Assembly: GCA_036898165.1 (NCBI GenBank)
Contig: CM072529.1
Coordinates: 39,092,501-39,156,500, forward strand
DNA from: Silybum marianum
Lineage: Eukaryota > Streptophyta > Magnoliopsida > Asterales > Asteraceae
Reading direction: 5' to 3'
DNA length: 64,000 nucleotides
Under the pieces are notes generated by a model. The model ran no database searches and had not been told where the DNA came from. It saw only the letters and a list, made by a program, of their open reading frames with translations. Position numbers and translations under genes: made by a program. Positions 11,390-22,728 of the stretch are shown here, in pieces (the stretch's first letter is position 1; the number at the start of each line of letters is the position of its first letter).

Positions 11390-12899
11390 ATCAAGCTATC
11401 TCTGATACAAGTTGGGTCTCTGCCATGCAAGAAGAACTAACCGAGTTTCATAGAAACAAAGTTTAGAATCTTGTTCCTCGTCCATCTAGTAAAACGGCTA
11501 TTGGAACCAAATGGGTGTTTTGAAATGAACTAGATGAGAATGGGACTGTTATCCGAAACAAGGTTAGACTTATTGCTCAGGGATATAGACAAGAAGAAGG
11601 TATTGACTATGATGAAACCTTCGCTCTGGTTGCTAGATTAGAAGCCATAAGACTTTTCTTAGCTTATATTGCCTTAAAGACTTCAAAGTTTTTCAAATGG
11701 ATGTAAAGAGTGCTTTTCTGAATGGTAAACTCAGTGAGGAAGTTTATGTTGAGCAACCCCCTGGTTTCACTGACCCTAACCATCCTGGTTATGTTTTTAA
11801 ACTACAAAAAGCTCTTTACAGTTTAAAACAAGTTCCTAGAGCTTGGTATGATACCCTTTCTAGATATCTTCTTAAAGAAAAATTTGTACGTGGAAAAATT
11901 GATCAAACTCTATTTTTAAGAAAATATAAAGGTCATACTATTCTTGCTCAAATATATGTTGATGATGTTATATTTGGTTCCACAAGACTTAAATTATGCA
12001 CTTGTTTCGCAAACAGATGGAAGAAAGAATACAAAATGAGTATGATGGGTGAACTAACCTATTTTCTAGGTTTGCATATTAAGTAATCTGACAAAGGAAT
12101 CTTTATTTTTCAAAGTAAATATGTTAAGGACATGTTGAACAAGTTTGATATGAATCAACGCTCAGCGATGAAGACTCCTATGGCACCTCCTCTGACTTTG
12201 AATAGGGACCCAAATGGGAAACCTGTCAATGTCACTGCCTATCGAGGGATGATCGGATCTCTGCTGTATCTTACAGCGAGTAGACATGACATCATGTATT
12301 CTACCTGTCTCTGTGCTCGTTATCAAGCTGAACCAAAGGAATCTCACCTAATTGCTGTAAAGCGAATTTTCAGATATCTGAAGGAAACTCCTAATTTGGG
12401 TCTTTGGTATCCCAAAGGCTCAAGGTTCGATCTAATTGGTTACTCTAATAGTGATCTTGCAGGTTGCAAGATACATAGGAAGAGCACCACTGGTGGATGT
12501 CAGCTGTTAGGTATTAAGTTGATAAGTTGGACAAGCAAAAAGCATAACTCTATGACCACATCTACCGCTGAAGCTGAGTACGTAGCCGCTAGTAGTTTTT
12601 GTGCTCAAACCCTTTGGATGAGAAATCAACTAAGAGACTACGATCTCAAACTCTCTAAAATCCCTATCTATTGTTATAGCACCAGTGCTATTGCTATTGC
12701 AAATAATCCTGTACTTCATTCCAAAACCAAGCATATTGGGATTCGATATCACTTTATCAGAGATCATGTGATGAATGGTGAAATTGAACTTCATTTTGTA
12801 CCAACTGAATATCAGCTCGCTGATCTTTTTAGCAAGCCTCTTGATGAGACTAGATTCAATCTACTTATCAGTGAACTTGGTATGTTAAATGTTGAATAA
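11390..12899 (+). pseudogene. Sirevirus reverse transcriptase and RNase H (decayed)
   Basis: The RT starts with the W-V-x-A-M-Q-E-E-L block (11410-11440) and TKWVF. MDVKSAFLNG is at 11697-11726, QPPGF at 11754 and LYSLKQ at 11815. The catalytic YVDD lies at 11955-11966. A TAA at 12084 interrupts the frame, which resumes at 12132 with the RNase H. That part contains the block STAEAEYVAA (about 12560-12590), the C-terminal KTKHI-IRYHFIRD segment and the final block LADLFSKPLDETRF, and ends at the TAA at 12897-12899. Further stops lie at 11464 and 11521. The motif set is complete but not translatable. Confidence 0.9.
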
Positions 12900-13845
12900 A
12901 TTCTATTCAGCGATCAACAAATATTCAGTGACATATAAATTAAGCCTTCAAATTTCCATTCTCTGAACTTTGACTCAGCGATACTTGATTTATCTCGCTG
13001 AGGTATACACTTCTAAATCCTTACATTCTCTGACTGTCTTCATATTCAGAAAATGAATCTCAAAAGATAAAACCCATCACTAACAATCCTTTATTGGCTA
13101 TTGATGAAGAATTTAAAGATAATGATTAACATTTATTTAAATGATAGTAATATTCATATTTTCAAATGAGAATAGGACACGTCAGACCTTTATCTGACAC
13201 ACGACAGACCAAGACGTTTCCTTTCTGATTTTTTTTTCTAGGAATGTGCGCTAGGTCATCATTACTTTTCAAAAAGCTAAAACCGTCGTTTAGCTTTCTT
13301 TCTCTCTCTTCTTGCTATTTAAGCAACTTTCGTATTCATTCAATTCTTTACGCGCTCATTGTATTCAAAAAGCAAGAACCTCCTTTGAATCTTCAAATTT
13401 TCTCCAAGAACACGCACTTGTGCGTTTTTCTTAGTTTTTCACTTTTAAGGTTTCATCTAACCCTCTATTTTCCGTTTTTTTAAAACAACTACATTGTTGT
13501 TTATTACTCCTATACATCTTTTATAACTTCTCGTTATAAAGATCTTCTGTTTTTCCTAAAAATAAATGAGTTAAAACCCTAAAATTCTTTATTTTTCCAA
13601 AACCTGTTCTAAGTTCCTTCTTAGAACAGAAGACCATATGTGGTATCTTTGATCCACATTTTTTTTAAATCTTGTTCAAAATTTGTGTTTATCTACAAAA
13701 TAACAAGTATTTTGATATTTGTTCATCAAAACACTTGTTTTTCTTCTTAATATTTGGTATTCTTTGTACCAAAATATATGGTGGTTTATACATTTTGTAT
13801 TAAACCATTATCTTTCTCTTCGGTGTGCCTATCTTTGAAACAGAA
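12900..13845 (+). other. Spacer between Sirevirus pol and post-pol ORF
   Basis: About 0.95 kb without a credible coding frame. Near 12907-13000 there are several AGCGAT/CAGTGA words like those in the LTR. From 13270 the sequence turns pyrimidine-rich, with the TATA-like word TATTTAAG at 13316-13323 and a leader-like CT-rich stretch to about 13460. Confidence 0.5.
13316..13323 (+). promoter_or_regulatory. Possible internal TATA element for the post-pol ORF
   Basis: TATTTAAG follows a CT-rich run and lies about 520 bp before the first codons of the post-pol frame. The homologous antisense unit near 53.5 kb also has a TATA word and a CT-rich leader before its ATG. This is inference from sequence resemblance only. 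Confidence 0.25.
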
Positions 13846-16026
13846 GTGGCCTCTTCCAACATGAACTAGCAAACTGATGCATCTACCCCAATCATCCTTG
13901 AGTGAGCACCTACTTGTACCTTCTCTCTAGAACAAGCAACGTTCAAGTCATGCAACTACCTGGCTCTTGTGGATATCCCTTCTGATAAGCCACAATTCGA
14001 ATATGGTGCTACATTCATCAAAGCATGCCCGCTGATGTATGCTTTTGCTCACAACCCTATTGGCATCATGTCTCCCTTACAGGCCCTATGGTACACAGCC
14101 CGTTGTACTACTCTCACCACTGATAAGGGAAACGAGCTCGCTGCTATTAGGTTCACTATCCCTAACTTAGGCGACTTCGCCTTCACTGCTGGATTCCTTA
14201 GGAACGCTCTCCTCCTCCCTGCTAGAAGTAAGAATCAACAATGGGCCCCTGAATCCACCAGGGAACAGCTTGTCGAATTCCTAGACTCCATCGGCTACGC
14301 ATGGGAGAATCCCGCTGAGAAGACCGTCGGCTCAAAGATGGAGAAGAAATGGTTCTCTGCCAAATGGCAATACATCTTCACCCATGTGATTCAATGTCTG
14401 GGTTCAAAGACTGGCTCCCAGGATCAAGCCAGCAAACACTTTCAAGACTTGGGCTTTGCTCTCTTCACCAACTACAAGCTCAACTTCACTGACTATATCT
14501 TCAGCGACATGTTCAACAGCGTGAAAGCTGCCAAGAGGGACAAGTTCATCCCTTACCCAAGATTCTTTGCCACTATCTTGGAGGTAGCCTTTAAAGGTGA
14601 ATATCCCACTGTTGCCAACCAGAACTTTTCCATGGTCGGCAAGAAATCGCTGGAACTTGAAGAACTTCCAGGGGACGCTCCTTACACCCCCTACATGCTG
14701 CAACTTATCAGCCAAGCAGTATATGTGTCCATCCCACTGACAAACCCATCAGTGAGTAACCCTGACACCACCTCTCAACCCAAACGTAAATAGCCGACTG
14801 ACGATCATAAAAAGACTGTTGCTCACAACCCAGCACCAAGGAAACAAAAGTTGGGGGTCTCTCAAAAGACTTCCCTCTCTGATAAAAGCGTACCACCAAC
14901 GCCACACTCATCCCCTGCCACGACAACGGTCTCTACATCCGTTGCCGCTTCATCAGCGCTACCACCATTTTCAGCGACTCCGGTCACTGAGAATGTTATA
15001 GCCAGCTCCGTTGAAGCTGGAACAGGTAATACATTCACAGCGCTCTCTTCTTCTTCCACCATCTCTTCTTTGGTCCTCACATCAACTCATGATTCAGAGA
15101 TAGTTGTCCCTATCTCTGATGAGGTTGAAATGCACGCTGTCTACACTTGAGTATTGTTTCGACAATCTGAATTTTGGAAAGCCAGTAACACAGGACCTCA
15201 GAATGTTTCGCTCAAACATTCTAAGACACAGGCTAGTGATCCACAAGACACTAACCTAATATATGGTGTCTCTGAGAGTAATCCTCACGACACTCTCAAG
15301 GTTATAAATGTTTCTTCACCTCACCTTTCATCAAATCCAGATCTCTTTTTGGCTGCTTTGTCAATGATATCAACAGGTATTGCACCTCCTCGCACTACCT
15401 CAGCGACCACCACTAGCACCAAGATCACTAACACTTCTATCAGTGGAAGCAAGGACTCGTCGCTGAAATCTCCTCAGGAGATCAAAAAGATGAAGAAGGA
15501 GAAGCTCTCTACTCAACTTCCATCCTATCCCATGACCATCCCCAAGATTGTCCTTCCTACTCCCTCTTTCCCAGCGATTGATTTCCTGGTGAATGAATGT
15601 GCCCTTACAAAGGCAAGGGTGGACACTCTTCAACTGTCCTCAGAGCTCATCTTCCGAACGGTTGCTGGCGTACCAGGGATGAAGGCCATAACCAGTAACA
15701 TCCACTCTGACGTTCAGACAGTGAGGGATGACAGCTCAGCACATGGGAAAGCCATTGAAAGGCCGGAAAAGGTCGTGGAAGCTCAAGGCAAGGCGCTTGA
15801 GTCTATTCAAAAGACTCAAGCTGACATGATGCGGCTCTTACAAAGCATCGCTGACAAAGGCCCCTCTTTTACTGCTGCAGACCGGAGCTCGCTGGCTGTG
15901 ATTACACATAACCAGTTTGCGCACACCACAACTCTGAAAGATGTCAGCTCCAATGTGCGCACACTGATGGTGCACGTCCTACCTCCTGATAACAGTGAGA
16001 GGGGGGGAGATGTGCAAGAGAGATAG
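13846..16026 (+). pseudogene. Sirevirus post-pol ORF, N-terminal and central part
   Basis: One frame runs from about 13846 to 16026 with only a few stops (TAG about 13868, TGA about 13901, TAG 14791, TGA 15148). The longest open piece begins at a GTG at 13969, not an ATG. The original start was probably the GTGGCC at 13846, where an ATGGCC would be expected. Residues from 13969 to about 14700 form a globular domain with blocks LWYTARC and LRNALLLP, and around 14380-14427 HVIQCLGSKTGSQDQ. A Ser/Thr-rich linker (14850-15480) and a coiled-coil-like region (about 15600-15870, KAIERPEKVVEAQGKALESI) follow. This position is often labelled envelope-like in Sireviruses, but I see no signal peptide or transmembrane segment. 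Function unknown. Confidence 0.75.
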
Positions 16027-17685
16027 CTGATGAGATTATAGGAAACGTGAATGAAACAACTCTTGGCACTCCTATTTCTCCCTACAGTCAGCAAGGGCCC
16101 TAGCAGCAAGATCCTCAAACCTTCGTCGCTGAAGAAGAAGAAGAACAAGAAGAAGAAGTTGATGATGATGATGAAGATGATGATGAAATCATGATGACGA
16201 TGATGATGACATTCCTCCAAATGTTAATCAATTCAAGGATCCTTTGGGGGACGGACCACCTACTTCTCATGGACAGTCTGATCCCTCAGGGAAAGGCAAG
16301 CAAGTGGTAAATCTTGACTCCACTCCAACACACTCTGAGGGGTAGACCACTGCAAAGGTAACTCTTCCCCTTATCATTTTTTCTACAATCTCTAAACCCC
16401 CAATCTATCCATCTTTTCCGCCGCTAAATTTTGGAACTGATGAACCTCTCTCTCCATCCCCCATTCTCAGTGAGTCCAGTCCCCCAAAGGACTCTACATT
16501 TATGAGGGAACCTTCATCAGAAGAGCAGTTCTTGTACATATTTGAAACTGACTTTGACGATGAAGAAGGCCTTATACCATGACAGTGCATACATAAACAA
16601 TCAATAAACGAACCTGAAGAAGAGCAAAGGCGAATAAATTTCCTCAGGGAACTACAAGCTACCAGAATAAAGGTGCCTCGCACTGCCGAACTAGAAGATC
16701 CTATACCTATCAGCGTAGTGGATGAATTCGACTTCTTATCCAAGGAAGAGAGAGCTCAAGCCCTTGAAGCTCAGAGAATCAAGGATGAAAAGATAAAACA
16801 AATAGAAAATGATCTAGTGTTGGCAAGAAGAATACTCAGGGAGGATGCCTTAAGAGACGAAGCGATCAAGAAGCAAAACGAGAAAAGTGAAAGGGTCGCT
16901 GAAGCTCTGGCACAAAAAGATCTAGCACGAGAAAAGCTGAACGTGAATCCTATCAAGGCTCAAAAGAAGATTCTCCATGCACTGACAAATGAAAACAAAA
17001 GCCACAGATAAATGAATTACGCTGGTGCACTGAAAGATTCAAGTATCGAGTGTCTGAGTCAACAATCACTCATGCCACTATCAACGGATGCACTTCTAAA
17101 AAAAGTGGTTTGAAGGTATATGTACGAATGTACAGACATTCGGGATGCAAAAAAGAAGAAGCCAAGTTTTCAAAGTTCTATGGATACTCTGAATGGCTGG
17201 AAATCAGAGATGCCATTCAGGGATCCAAGTCTTAATTCAAAGAAGTGGTAGAAAGAGTCTTGGATCAGCTACTGCAAAGGATGTCACAGCATGTTCAAGT
17301 TCCCCTTCTCCCTGAGCAAACAAGAAGAAAAAGATCAAACGTTGAAGAAGGCCCATCCTCTAAAAATGAGTACGAGACCAAGTTCAACTACGAAAGTCTC
17401 CTTGGGCATCTCGATATCCTTGACATCTCCACGCCAAATGTCTCTCTTCCTCAAGGCCTACAACTAGCAGAAGACGACATCATCTCACTCCCTGAAGCAG
17501 GTATGGTATTTCTGGATAACGATGGATTTCTTGGATTCTTCATAAACTTAGAGCTTACTAAGGCTCCCTCAAGATTTGTCAAAGTTGTGTACTATCACTG
17601 CAGGTCAGATACTGTGCCAATGCTGAAGCAAAAGAAGATGTATCTAAATGAGCTAAAAAGAAGACAAGAGAGACTCTCTGACTAG
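16027..17685 (+). pseudogene. Sirevirus post-pol ORF, C-terminal part
   Basis: The frame shifts around 16020-16220, where a GAAGAAGAA and GATGATGAT microsatellite encodes an acidic run. A charged coiled-coil-like segment (16673-17011) follows. After another shift, 17050-17685 carries the conserved block FYGYSEWLEIRDAIQGSKS, a TAA at 17233, and FKEVVERVLDQLLQRM to the end at 17685. The homologous C-terminal part of copy 1 (1-1050) has the same order, which argues this is one long protein of roughly 1250 residues. No known catalytic motif is visible. Confidence 0.7.
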
Positions 17686-18121
17686 TCTATAGTTTCTATT
17701 CCTTTTTAGCATTCTTCAGAGTTATTGTACTTTACTTTATATTGTAATTTCATTTCCATGTATTACGTCAGATTACCAATTAATGAAATTCAATGAAGTA
17801 CTCTACTCCATCTGTGTACTGAAAAGATCCCTGAAAATTGTAAAGAGGGACAATGAACATAAGAGTTCTATTTTTTTTTTAAACCTTCACTCACTATATT
17901 TCACTCTGAAATTAAGTTAGTGAATGTACTTAAAGCTTCTATATTTGTAAAAATTGTGTTTTCATATCCTTATAAATGAAACTCAATTATAATAATAGAT
18001 TAGATGAAAAAGATCTCACAGATTAATACTTAGAAATTTTACTTTAATATTATTAAGTCCCTACTAATCCTTTCAAGCAAAATTTCCTATGTTTCTTAAT
18101 CATAATCAAATAGGGAAAGAT
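17686..18121 (+). other. Sirevirus 3' untranslated region and polypurine tract
   Basis: Non-coding and collinear with 1051-1488. It ends with AATAGGGAAAGAT just before the LTR start TGTTGATC. Earlier purine runs may be accessory tracts, as reported for Sireviruses. Confidence 0.65.
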
Positions 18122-18979
18122 TGTTGATCATAACTCCTCTCAATGATTTGAATATGATTCTTCTTATTACTTAGTGAAAATGTCGCGTATAAGCTAAAGT
18201 TCAAATTCAGCGATAGCATACGCTGATTGCACTCAGCGATCGCTGAAATTCAGGAACCTTAAGTTTATCCATGAAGATTTGAAGAACAACTATCACACCA
18301 AAAGAACATTCAGCGAAAGTCGAAGACCAAGATGAAGATAGAGATAATCAGCTAGTGATCTGAAGCGGTTCAGTGATAGCAATGATTGTCTAAATAGAAG
18401 TGTGAAGTCTTGCTAGGCCTCAGCGATACTCTGAAAGTTCATCCTTGAAGTTTCAAAGTTCAGCGATCAAGTGAAGTCTGTAAGCAAGATTAATGTTGAT
18501 CTTATCCTTGATGCACAAAAGTCAAAACCTTATACTATGTCAGAAAAGGACGTACAATAGTCTCTTATGTCCCCATCAAATCTGATTTAATACTGTTCAC
18601 ACACGGCCAAAAGCATGGTTACTTTTGAACAAAGGGCAAGCTTCCAATGGAAGCTTGACACGTGGCATATACCTTTTGTCTTGCATTAATTGTAACGGGT
18701 ATAAATAGATGAAGATCCATTCTTCATCTTCATGCATGCTACTTTCTATTTCCTCAAACTCTGCCTCTTTTCTTTCTCATCTACTTGTACATCAAACTGT
18801 GTGACTCCGTAGTTACAATAGAATAGGTTTAATTACTTGTTCTAATTTCCGCTTGAACTGTAAATTTGTTTATTTAATATAAACTCATTTAAAAACTTAA
18901 AATTTGTGTGTTAACCCCCTCCCCTTCTACAAACTGTTTCTTTATCCTTGAACTCTTGTAGACCCCTTTGGGACCAACA
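18122..18979 (+). repeat. 3' LTR of the Sirevirus (858 bp, TG...CA)
   Basis: It starts TGTTGATCATAACTCC and ends GGGACCAACA. CAGCGAT occurs at 18208-18214, and a perfect 12-bp palindrome CAGCGATCGCTG at 18234-18245. More CAGCGA or CAGTGAT words lie near 18309, 18369, 18420 and 18461. A TATAAATAG word lies near 18700. It is the best preserved LTR of this family in the window. Confidence 0.92.
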
Positions 18980-20331
18980 AAAACTTGGTGATGTTTTTAG
19001 TCTGAACAGGACAAACGAACCTTTTCGCTCAAGTCAAGTTTGTTGGGGGGAACAATGATCACGTGTGAAGTTCCAAGAATTTAGTCTTGACTCTGAGGGG
19101 TTATTGTCTGAAAAAAGTGCTTGTTATTAGAGAAATAAAGTGGATCCGATTTATATCGAGAATCATTGTTAAATTATCGTGGTAAATGGTTTTGATTCTT
19201 AGAAGAGATCAGTCATGGATCAAAGAGTAGTGGTAAGCGAGTTGGACTTATAAAGTTAGAGATATTCGTGTTTTGAGGCTTGGTGTACGTAAGAACGCCT
19301 ACCATTGAAGGTATCTTGTCGATGCTAATCGGATTTTGAGAATAGAGAAGGTCAAACGTCTCTATGTTAATCAGCGTTTGGTTTGTCGGTAAGTGATTTA
19401 GTATTATGGTAACTCTGTGGGAAGCTCACAACTTTCTGGCACCTTTAAATGAGGATGAATCGTGTTGCAGTTAGATTGGTAGTGAAGTTTTCTAGATCTC
19501 CAATGATCTTGCAGTTGATTGGGAATTCATGGGTTGAATTTAGTCGGTGAAGAGGTTAGTAGATTGGTCCATCATAGAAATTGAGATTGGGTACGCTTTT
19601 AATTCTAATGATTTATGAGAGTGTCAGCTAGGTGGATATTGTCATTTATAGCAATGTCAGGGAGATGGTTGGTAGGTAATTGATTTCGTATAAGGCCTTA
19701 TGGCGAAGTTGGTGGAATATCTCTTTGAGGTGGAAGGATTTGAAGAAAAGTAATTGACAATGTCAGAATTGCGTGGTTAATCGAGTATAGTTAAGATTGT
19801 TCAGAATCCAAGAGAGATTGAAAGTCGCGCACGATAAACATAAGAGCTATGCAGACAACAGATGAAAGGTCATTGAGTTTCAAGATGGGGACATCACGTA
19901 TTTGAAGATATATTTCAATGTAAAGGATTAGTATGTTCTAAAAAGAAGGAATTTGTAGTGTCTGTCGCATTAGGCCGTTTGCAATTATTGAATGAGTTGG
20001 GGAAGTAGTTTATAAGTTTGATCTACCAAAAAATTTGAATGGCATACATCACATCTTCCATGTTTCAAATTTGAGGAAGTATTTGGCCGAAATGGATTTG
20101 TTTATGCCAATGGAGAATGTTCAAGTTGATTCAAAGTTGAATTTCGTAAAAGAACCGGAATCGATTGTAGATAGTAAGGTGAAGAAATTAATGAACAAAG
20201 AAACATGTCTAGTTAAGGTGAATCGCGGTTTTCACAAAGGGCAAGAGACCACTTGGGAGTTAGAGTCGAAAATGAGGGCTAAGTACACGTCTTTGTTTGA
20301 ACTTGGAATTCCCGGGACGGAATTCATTTAA
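18980..20331 (+). pseudogene. Ty3 (Tekay-like chromovirus) fragment, RNase H remnant to pol C-terminus
   Basis: The left edge continues the RNase H-like frame cut at 6910. The middle is too decayed to read. From about 19815 the frame gives RLKVAHDKHKSYADN, then (20035-20331) NGIHHIFHVSNLRKYLAEMD and the chromodomain-like tail (FVKEPESIVDSKVKKL, then TTWELESKMRAKYTSLFE). The same blocks, in the same order, end the Tekay element at 63330-63813. Stops and shifts are frequent before 20035. This is the right part of the Ty3 copy disrupted by the Sirevirus. Confidence 0.75.
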
Positions 20332-20967
20332 GAGACCGCTCGCAAGATGCTCTGCTTTATTTGAGCTTTTGGTTTTTGTTCTTGTGGTTTCATCATCTTC
20401 TTTCTTCAAAAATTTGTGGGTATGCATCATGAGGTTCGTACATCGAGGGTTCTTTACAATAATTTTTACAATTGTTTTTTGCATTGAAGGTTCTTAAGAA
20501 CCACTTCTTTAATTGAGGGTTTTTATAATACTTTCTTACATCGAGCCTTTTGTCCCTAGTCTGATTTTTTTTTTCATTTTTACAACAGTTTCTTACATTG
20601 AGGGTTCTTTACAACCACTTCTCCAGACTTTAATCTTTAAGGTTCTCGATTTTGGGAGTTTAGGGAGGCTTTGTTTTGGTTTTGGATTTTGCAGGACCAT
20701 TTTTCTTGACTTTATTTTTTTCATAGAACCTTTACTAACATGTTACATGCTTCAGTGACTTGTACCATAATTGATTTTGAATCATGTTCTATATCTGATT
20801 TATAATCTTGATCCAGGTTTGATACTTTGTTGCAACTCGATCAGCTCAGATATCACATTCAAGTAATAGAATTATATTTTTCATTGGATTTCTTTTGGTA
20901 TGGACTTTTTTATTGGCAGGGGTTGTGAGACTTCAACAATTTGGAATGAACTAGTAACTGTTTTTTG
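20332..20967. other. Low-complexity sequence with imperfect repeats
   Basis: No gene is recognised. Variants of the phrase ACATCGAGGGTTCTTTACAA recur near 20438, 20479, 20512, 20538 and 20593, giving an irregular 30-50 bp repetition in T-rich sequence. The frames here are open only because of low complexity. Confidence 0.4.
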
Positions 20968-21024
20968 AGTGATATAGCTGCCACTCTCATGAGCCCAATG
21001 GATGTGATCAAGACCAGACTTTAA
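20968..21024 (+). pseudogene. Possible mitochondrial carrier exon relic
   Basis: The frame reads SDIAATLMSPMDVIKTRL and then TAA. The part P-M-D-V-I-K-T-R-L fits the mitochondrial carrier signature P-x-[DE]-x-x-[KR]-x-[RK]. An intron-like T-rich tract ending in GCAG lies just upstream (about 20915-20930). No other carrier repeat is visible, so this is at most a small captured or decayed exon. A chance match is possible. Confidence 0.35.
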
Positions 21025-21035
21025 GATTAAATCGT

Positions 21036-21252
21036 GGTGACTACAAATTGTGCTTATTATTTGATGTCATATTCTATGTGAATTTTGCTTTTAGTTTTAA
21101 GTTATGATAACATAACTGTGGAAATCTTGGATGAGGAAGGCAAATGAGGCTACACAAAAATCTGATACTATACACTGAATATTTTTGTGTAGAAAACATA
21201 GCTCGTTTATTTTTCAATGTTTCGCATATTTTGAAATATGCTTATCAGACTT
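21036..21252. repeat. Left copy of a 217-bp direct repeat flanking a Ty3 fragment
   Basis: It is collinear with 24846-25063, both starting near TGTGCTTATTATTTGATG and ending ATATGCTTATCAGACTTTG. The two copies differ by scattered substitutions. Similarity stops abruptly at 21252, where Ty3 coding sequence begins. Confidence 0.85.
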
Positions 21253-22128
21253 TGTGATGGAGGACTATCCAACCACACTTCTCAAGCATTGAATGATCCA
21301 TTGAAGGTTCAAGATGGCCCCATTACAAGATCAAGATCGAAACAAATCAAGGAAGTGTTGATGAGCTTACTTGCAGTGGTTCAAGTAAATCAAGTAAAGA
21401 CCACTGAATATTTGCATGTAACGCATGGGCTTATACTTATTGGAGCTTTGGATCAATGAAGGACCTTAAAAGAAGCATTTGGGCCACTTCAAAAACAAAT
21501 CCATTAACCATTATTTTTGGAGCCCAAATTAAACCATTTCCTTTCTCTTAAGTTGTATTTAGGCCCAATAAACTTGGATAGAAATCCCAATCCGTTTTTT
21601 TGGCCTATAATAAGGTTTAGGTGATCAAAAGTCTTTGAATAAGGATAGAAAGCATGTATAGATTCATGAATTAAAAGTATACCTTTAATTCTTGATTGAA
21701 ATTTAAGTCCTAGCATTTAAAGTAAGGAGCAATTTAAATGATTTATGTAATCAATTGAAATATATGGTTCAAGTTGCCGTAAAAAAAAGCATTTAAAGTA
21801 AGGCTTTTGGAGTGTCTTTAGAACCCTATAAATATGAGCATTTTGGTAATCATTTGGAATCATCATCGTTTGAATTACAAACACTTTGTTTTTTAGTTTA
21901 ACTCATTTGTGAGTTTTGATTTCTTGTAAGAGTATGCATAGTCCAAGAACTAATCAAGATGGTGAGCACGATCTTGTGGCGTTTTAGATTCCTTTGGTTC
22001 TTAGTTTCCTAACTAACGGGTCAAGAATTTTCTAGGTTAGTTGAAGATTCCTATACCTGGTATATTCGGTGCCTAATCTATCTGAAGGTTCCAAGTTATT
22101 TAACTTGTGGGTCGACGGTTTCGTATCA
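21253..22128 (+). repeat. Left pol C-terminus plus LTR of the Ty3 fragment
   Basis: 21253-21459 is coding (frame ending in ALDQ then TGA). The LTR proper starts somewhere between about 21420 and 21540, but I cannot fix it. It ends at 22128 (TCGTATCA), two bases before the primer-binding site. It is collinear with 24179-24845 except for a ~65-bp block (about 21440-21505) that the right copy lacks. Confidence 0.7.
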
Positions 22129-22130
22129 TT

Positions 22131-22142
22131 TGGTATCAGAGC
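22131..22142 (+). promoter_or_regulatory. Primer-binding site (initiator tRNA-Met type)
   Basis: TGGTATCAGAGC, two bases after the LTR end. It is complementary to the 3' end of plant initiator methionine tRNA, the usual primer for these elements. Confidence 0.9.
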
Positions 22143-22728
22143 GAAGGTTTGGCTTCTTCTAAACTTATCTTGTCTTTTTATCATCTCCTTAAATCTTTAT
22201 ATTTTATCTTATATTCTTCATCTACTTCACCTTCTTCTTATATCTACCTCATCTTCTTCTTATATCTACTTCATCTTCTTCTTTTATCTCAAAGGGAAAA
22301 AAAAGTGCCAAAAAAAGGCATACAAAAAAACATACAAAAAAAAAGTAGCAATATTGTATCAAACCCACACACAAAAAAAGGTTGCATTCTTGGTATGATT
22401 TCTGTCTCATCTTATTCTTGATCAAGTAATCGCCCAAAAAATTATCCAATACAAAAGTTGCTCTTGGAGACCTTCATTCTCTAAAATCAAGATTCGTTTG
22501 TTTGATTAAGTTTTAAAAGGATTACTTGAACACCGAGATTTGTGTTTTAATTTGATTTGTTCTTCAACGAACTGAGCTCTACAAGAGATCGAGAGGTAAA
22601 AGGCATTGAGTGTATGAAACAATCGAGGGGAGGTAAAAGCCATATTGAGTGCAAACACGAGAGATTATGAGGACAAAAATCTGTTTTATACTAAAATTTA
22701 ACTATGTCGAGAAAATATCCTAATTCAC
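22143..22728 (+). other. Untranslated leader of the Ty3 fragment
   Basis: Low-complexity T/C-rich sequence (TTCTTCTTATATCTAC repeats, 22215-22290) and then A-rich runs. The open frames here are a by-product of composition. Confidence 0.6.

Larger units (their letters stand above)
6911..18979 (+). mobile_element. Sirevirus-type Copia retrotransposon with long post-pol ORF (12.1 kb)
   Basis: Two LTRs of about 0.86 kb (6911-7766 and 18122-18979) share most of their sequence. Between them the order is gag, protease, integrase, reverse transcriptase, RNase H, which is diagnostic of Copia, and then about 3.8 kb of extra reading frame before the polypurine tract. An extra ORF after pol is a hallmark of the Sirevirus lineage. 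The flanks AAAAA (6906-6910) and AAAAC (18980-18984) are probably a decayed 5-bp target duplication inside a Ty3 RNase H region. All frames carry stops or shifts and the primer-binding site is gone, so the element is dead. Confidence 0.9.

Noticed and set aside
13969..13971. Apparent Met start of the post-pol ORF
   Set aside because: The codon is GTG. The frame is open upstream apart from stops, so this is not a real start.
15816..16220. Minus-strand open frame rich in His, Phe and Ile
   Set aside because: It is the complement of the GAAGAA/GATGAT acidic tract of the plus-strand ORF.
13846..17685. Calling the post-pol ORF an envelope gene
   Set aside because: No signal peptide, transmembrane helix or cleavage motif is visible. 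Position alone does not justify it.
22069..22449. Overlapping open frames on both strands
   Set aside because: They are produced by TTC/TTA low complexity in the retrotransposon leader.
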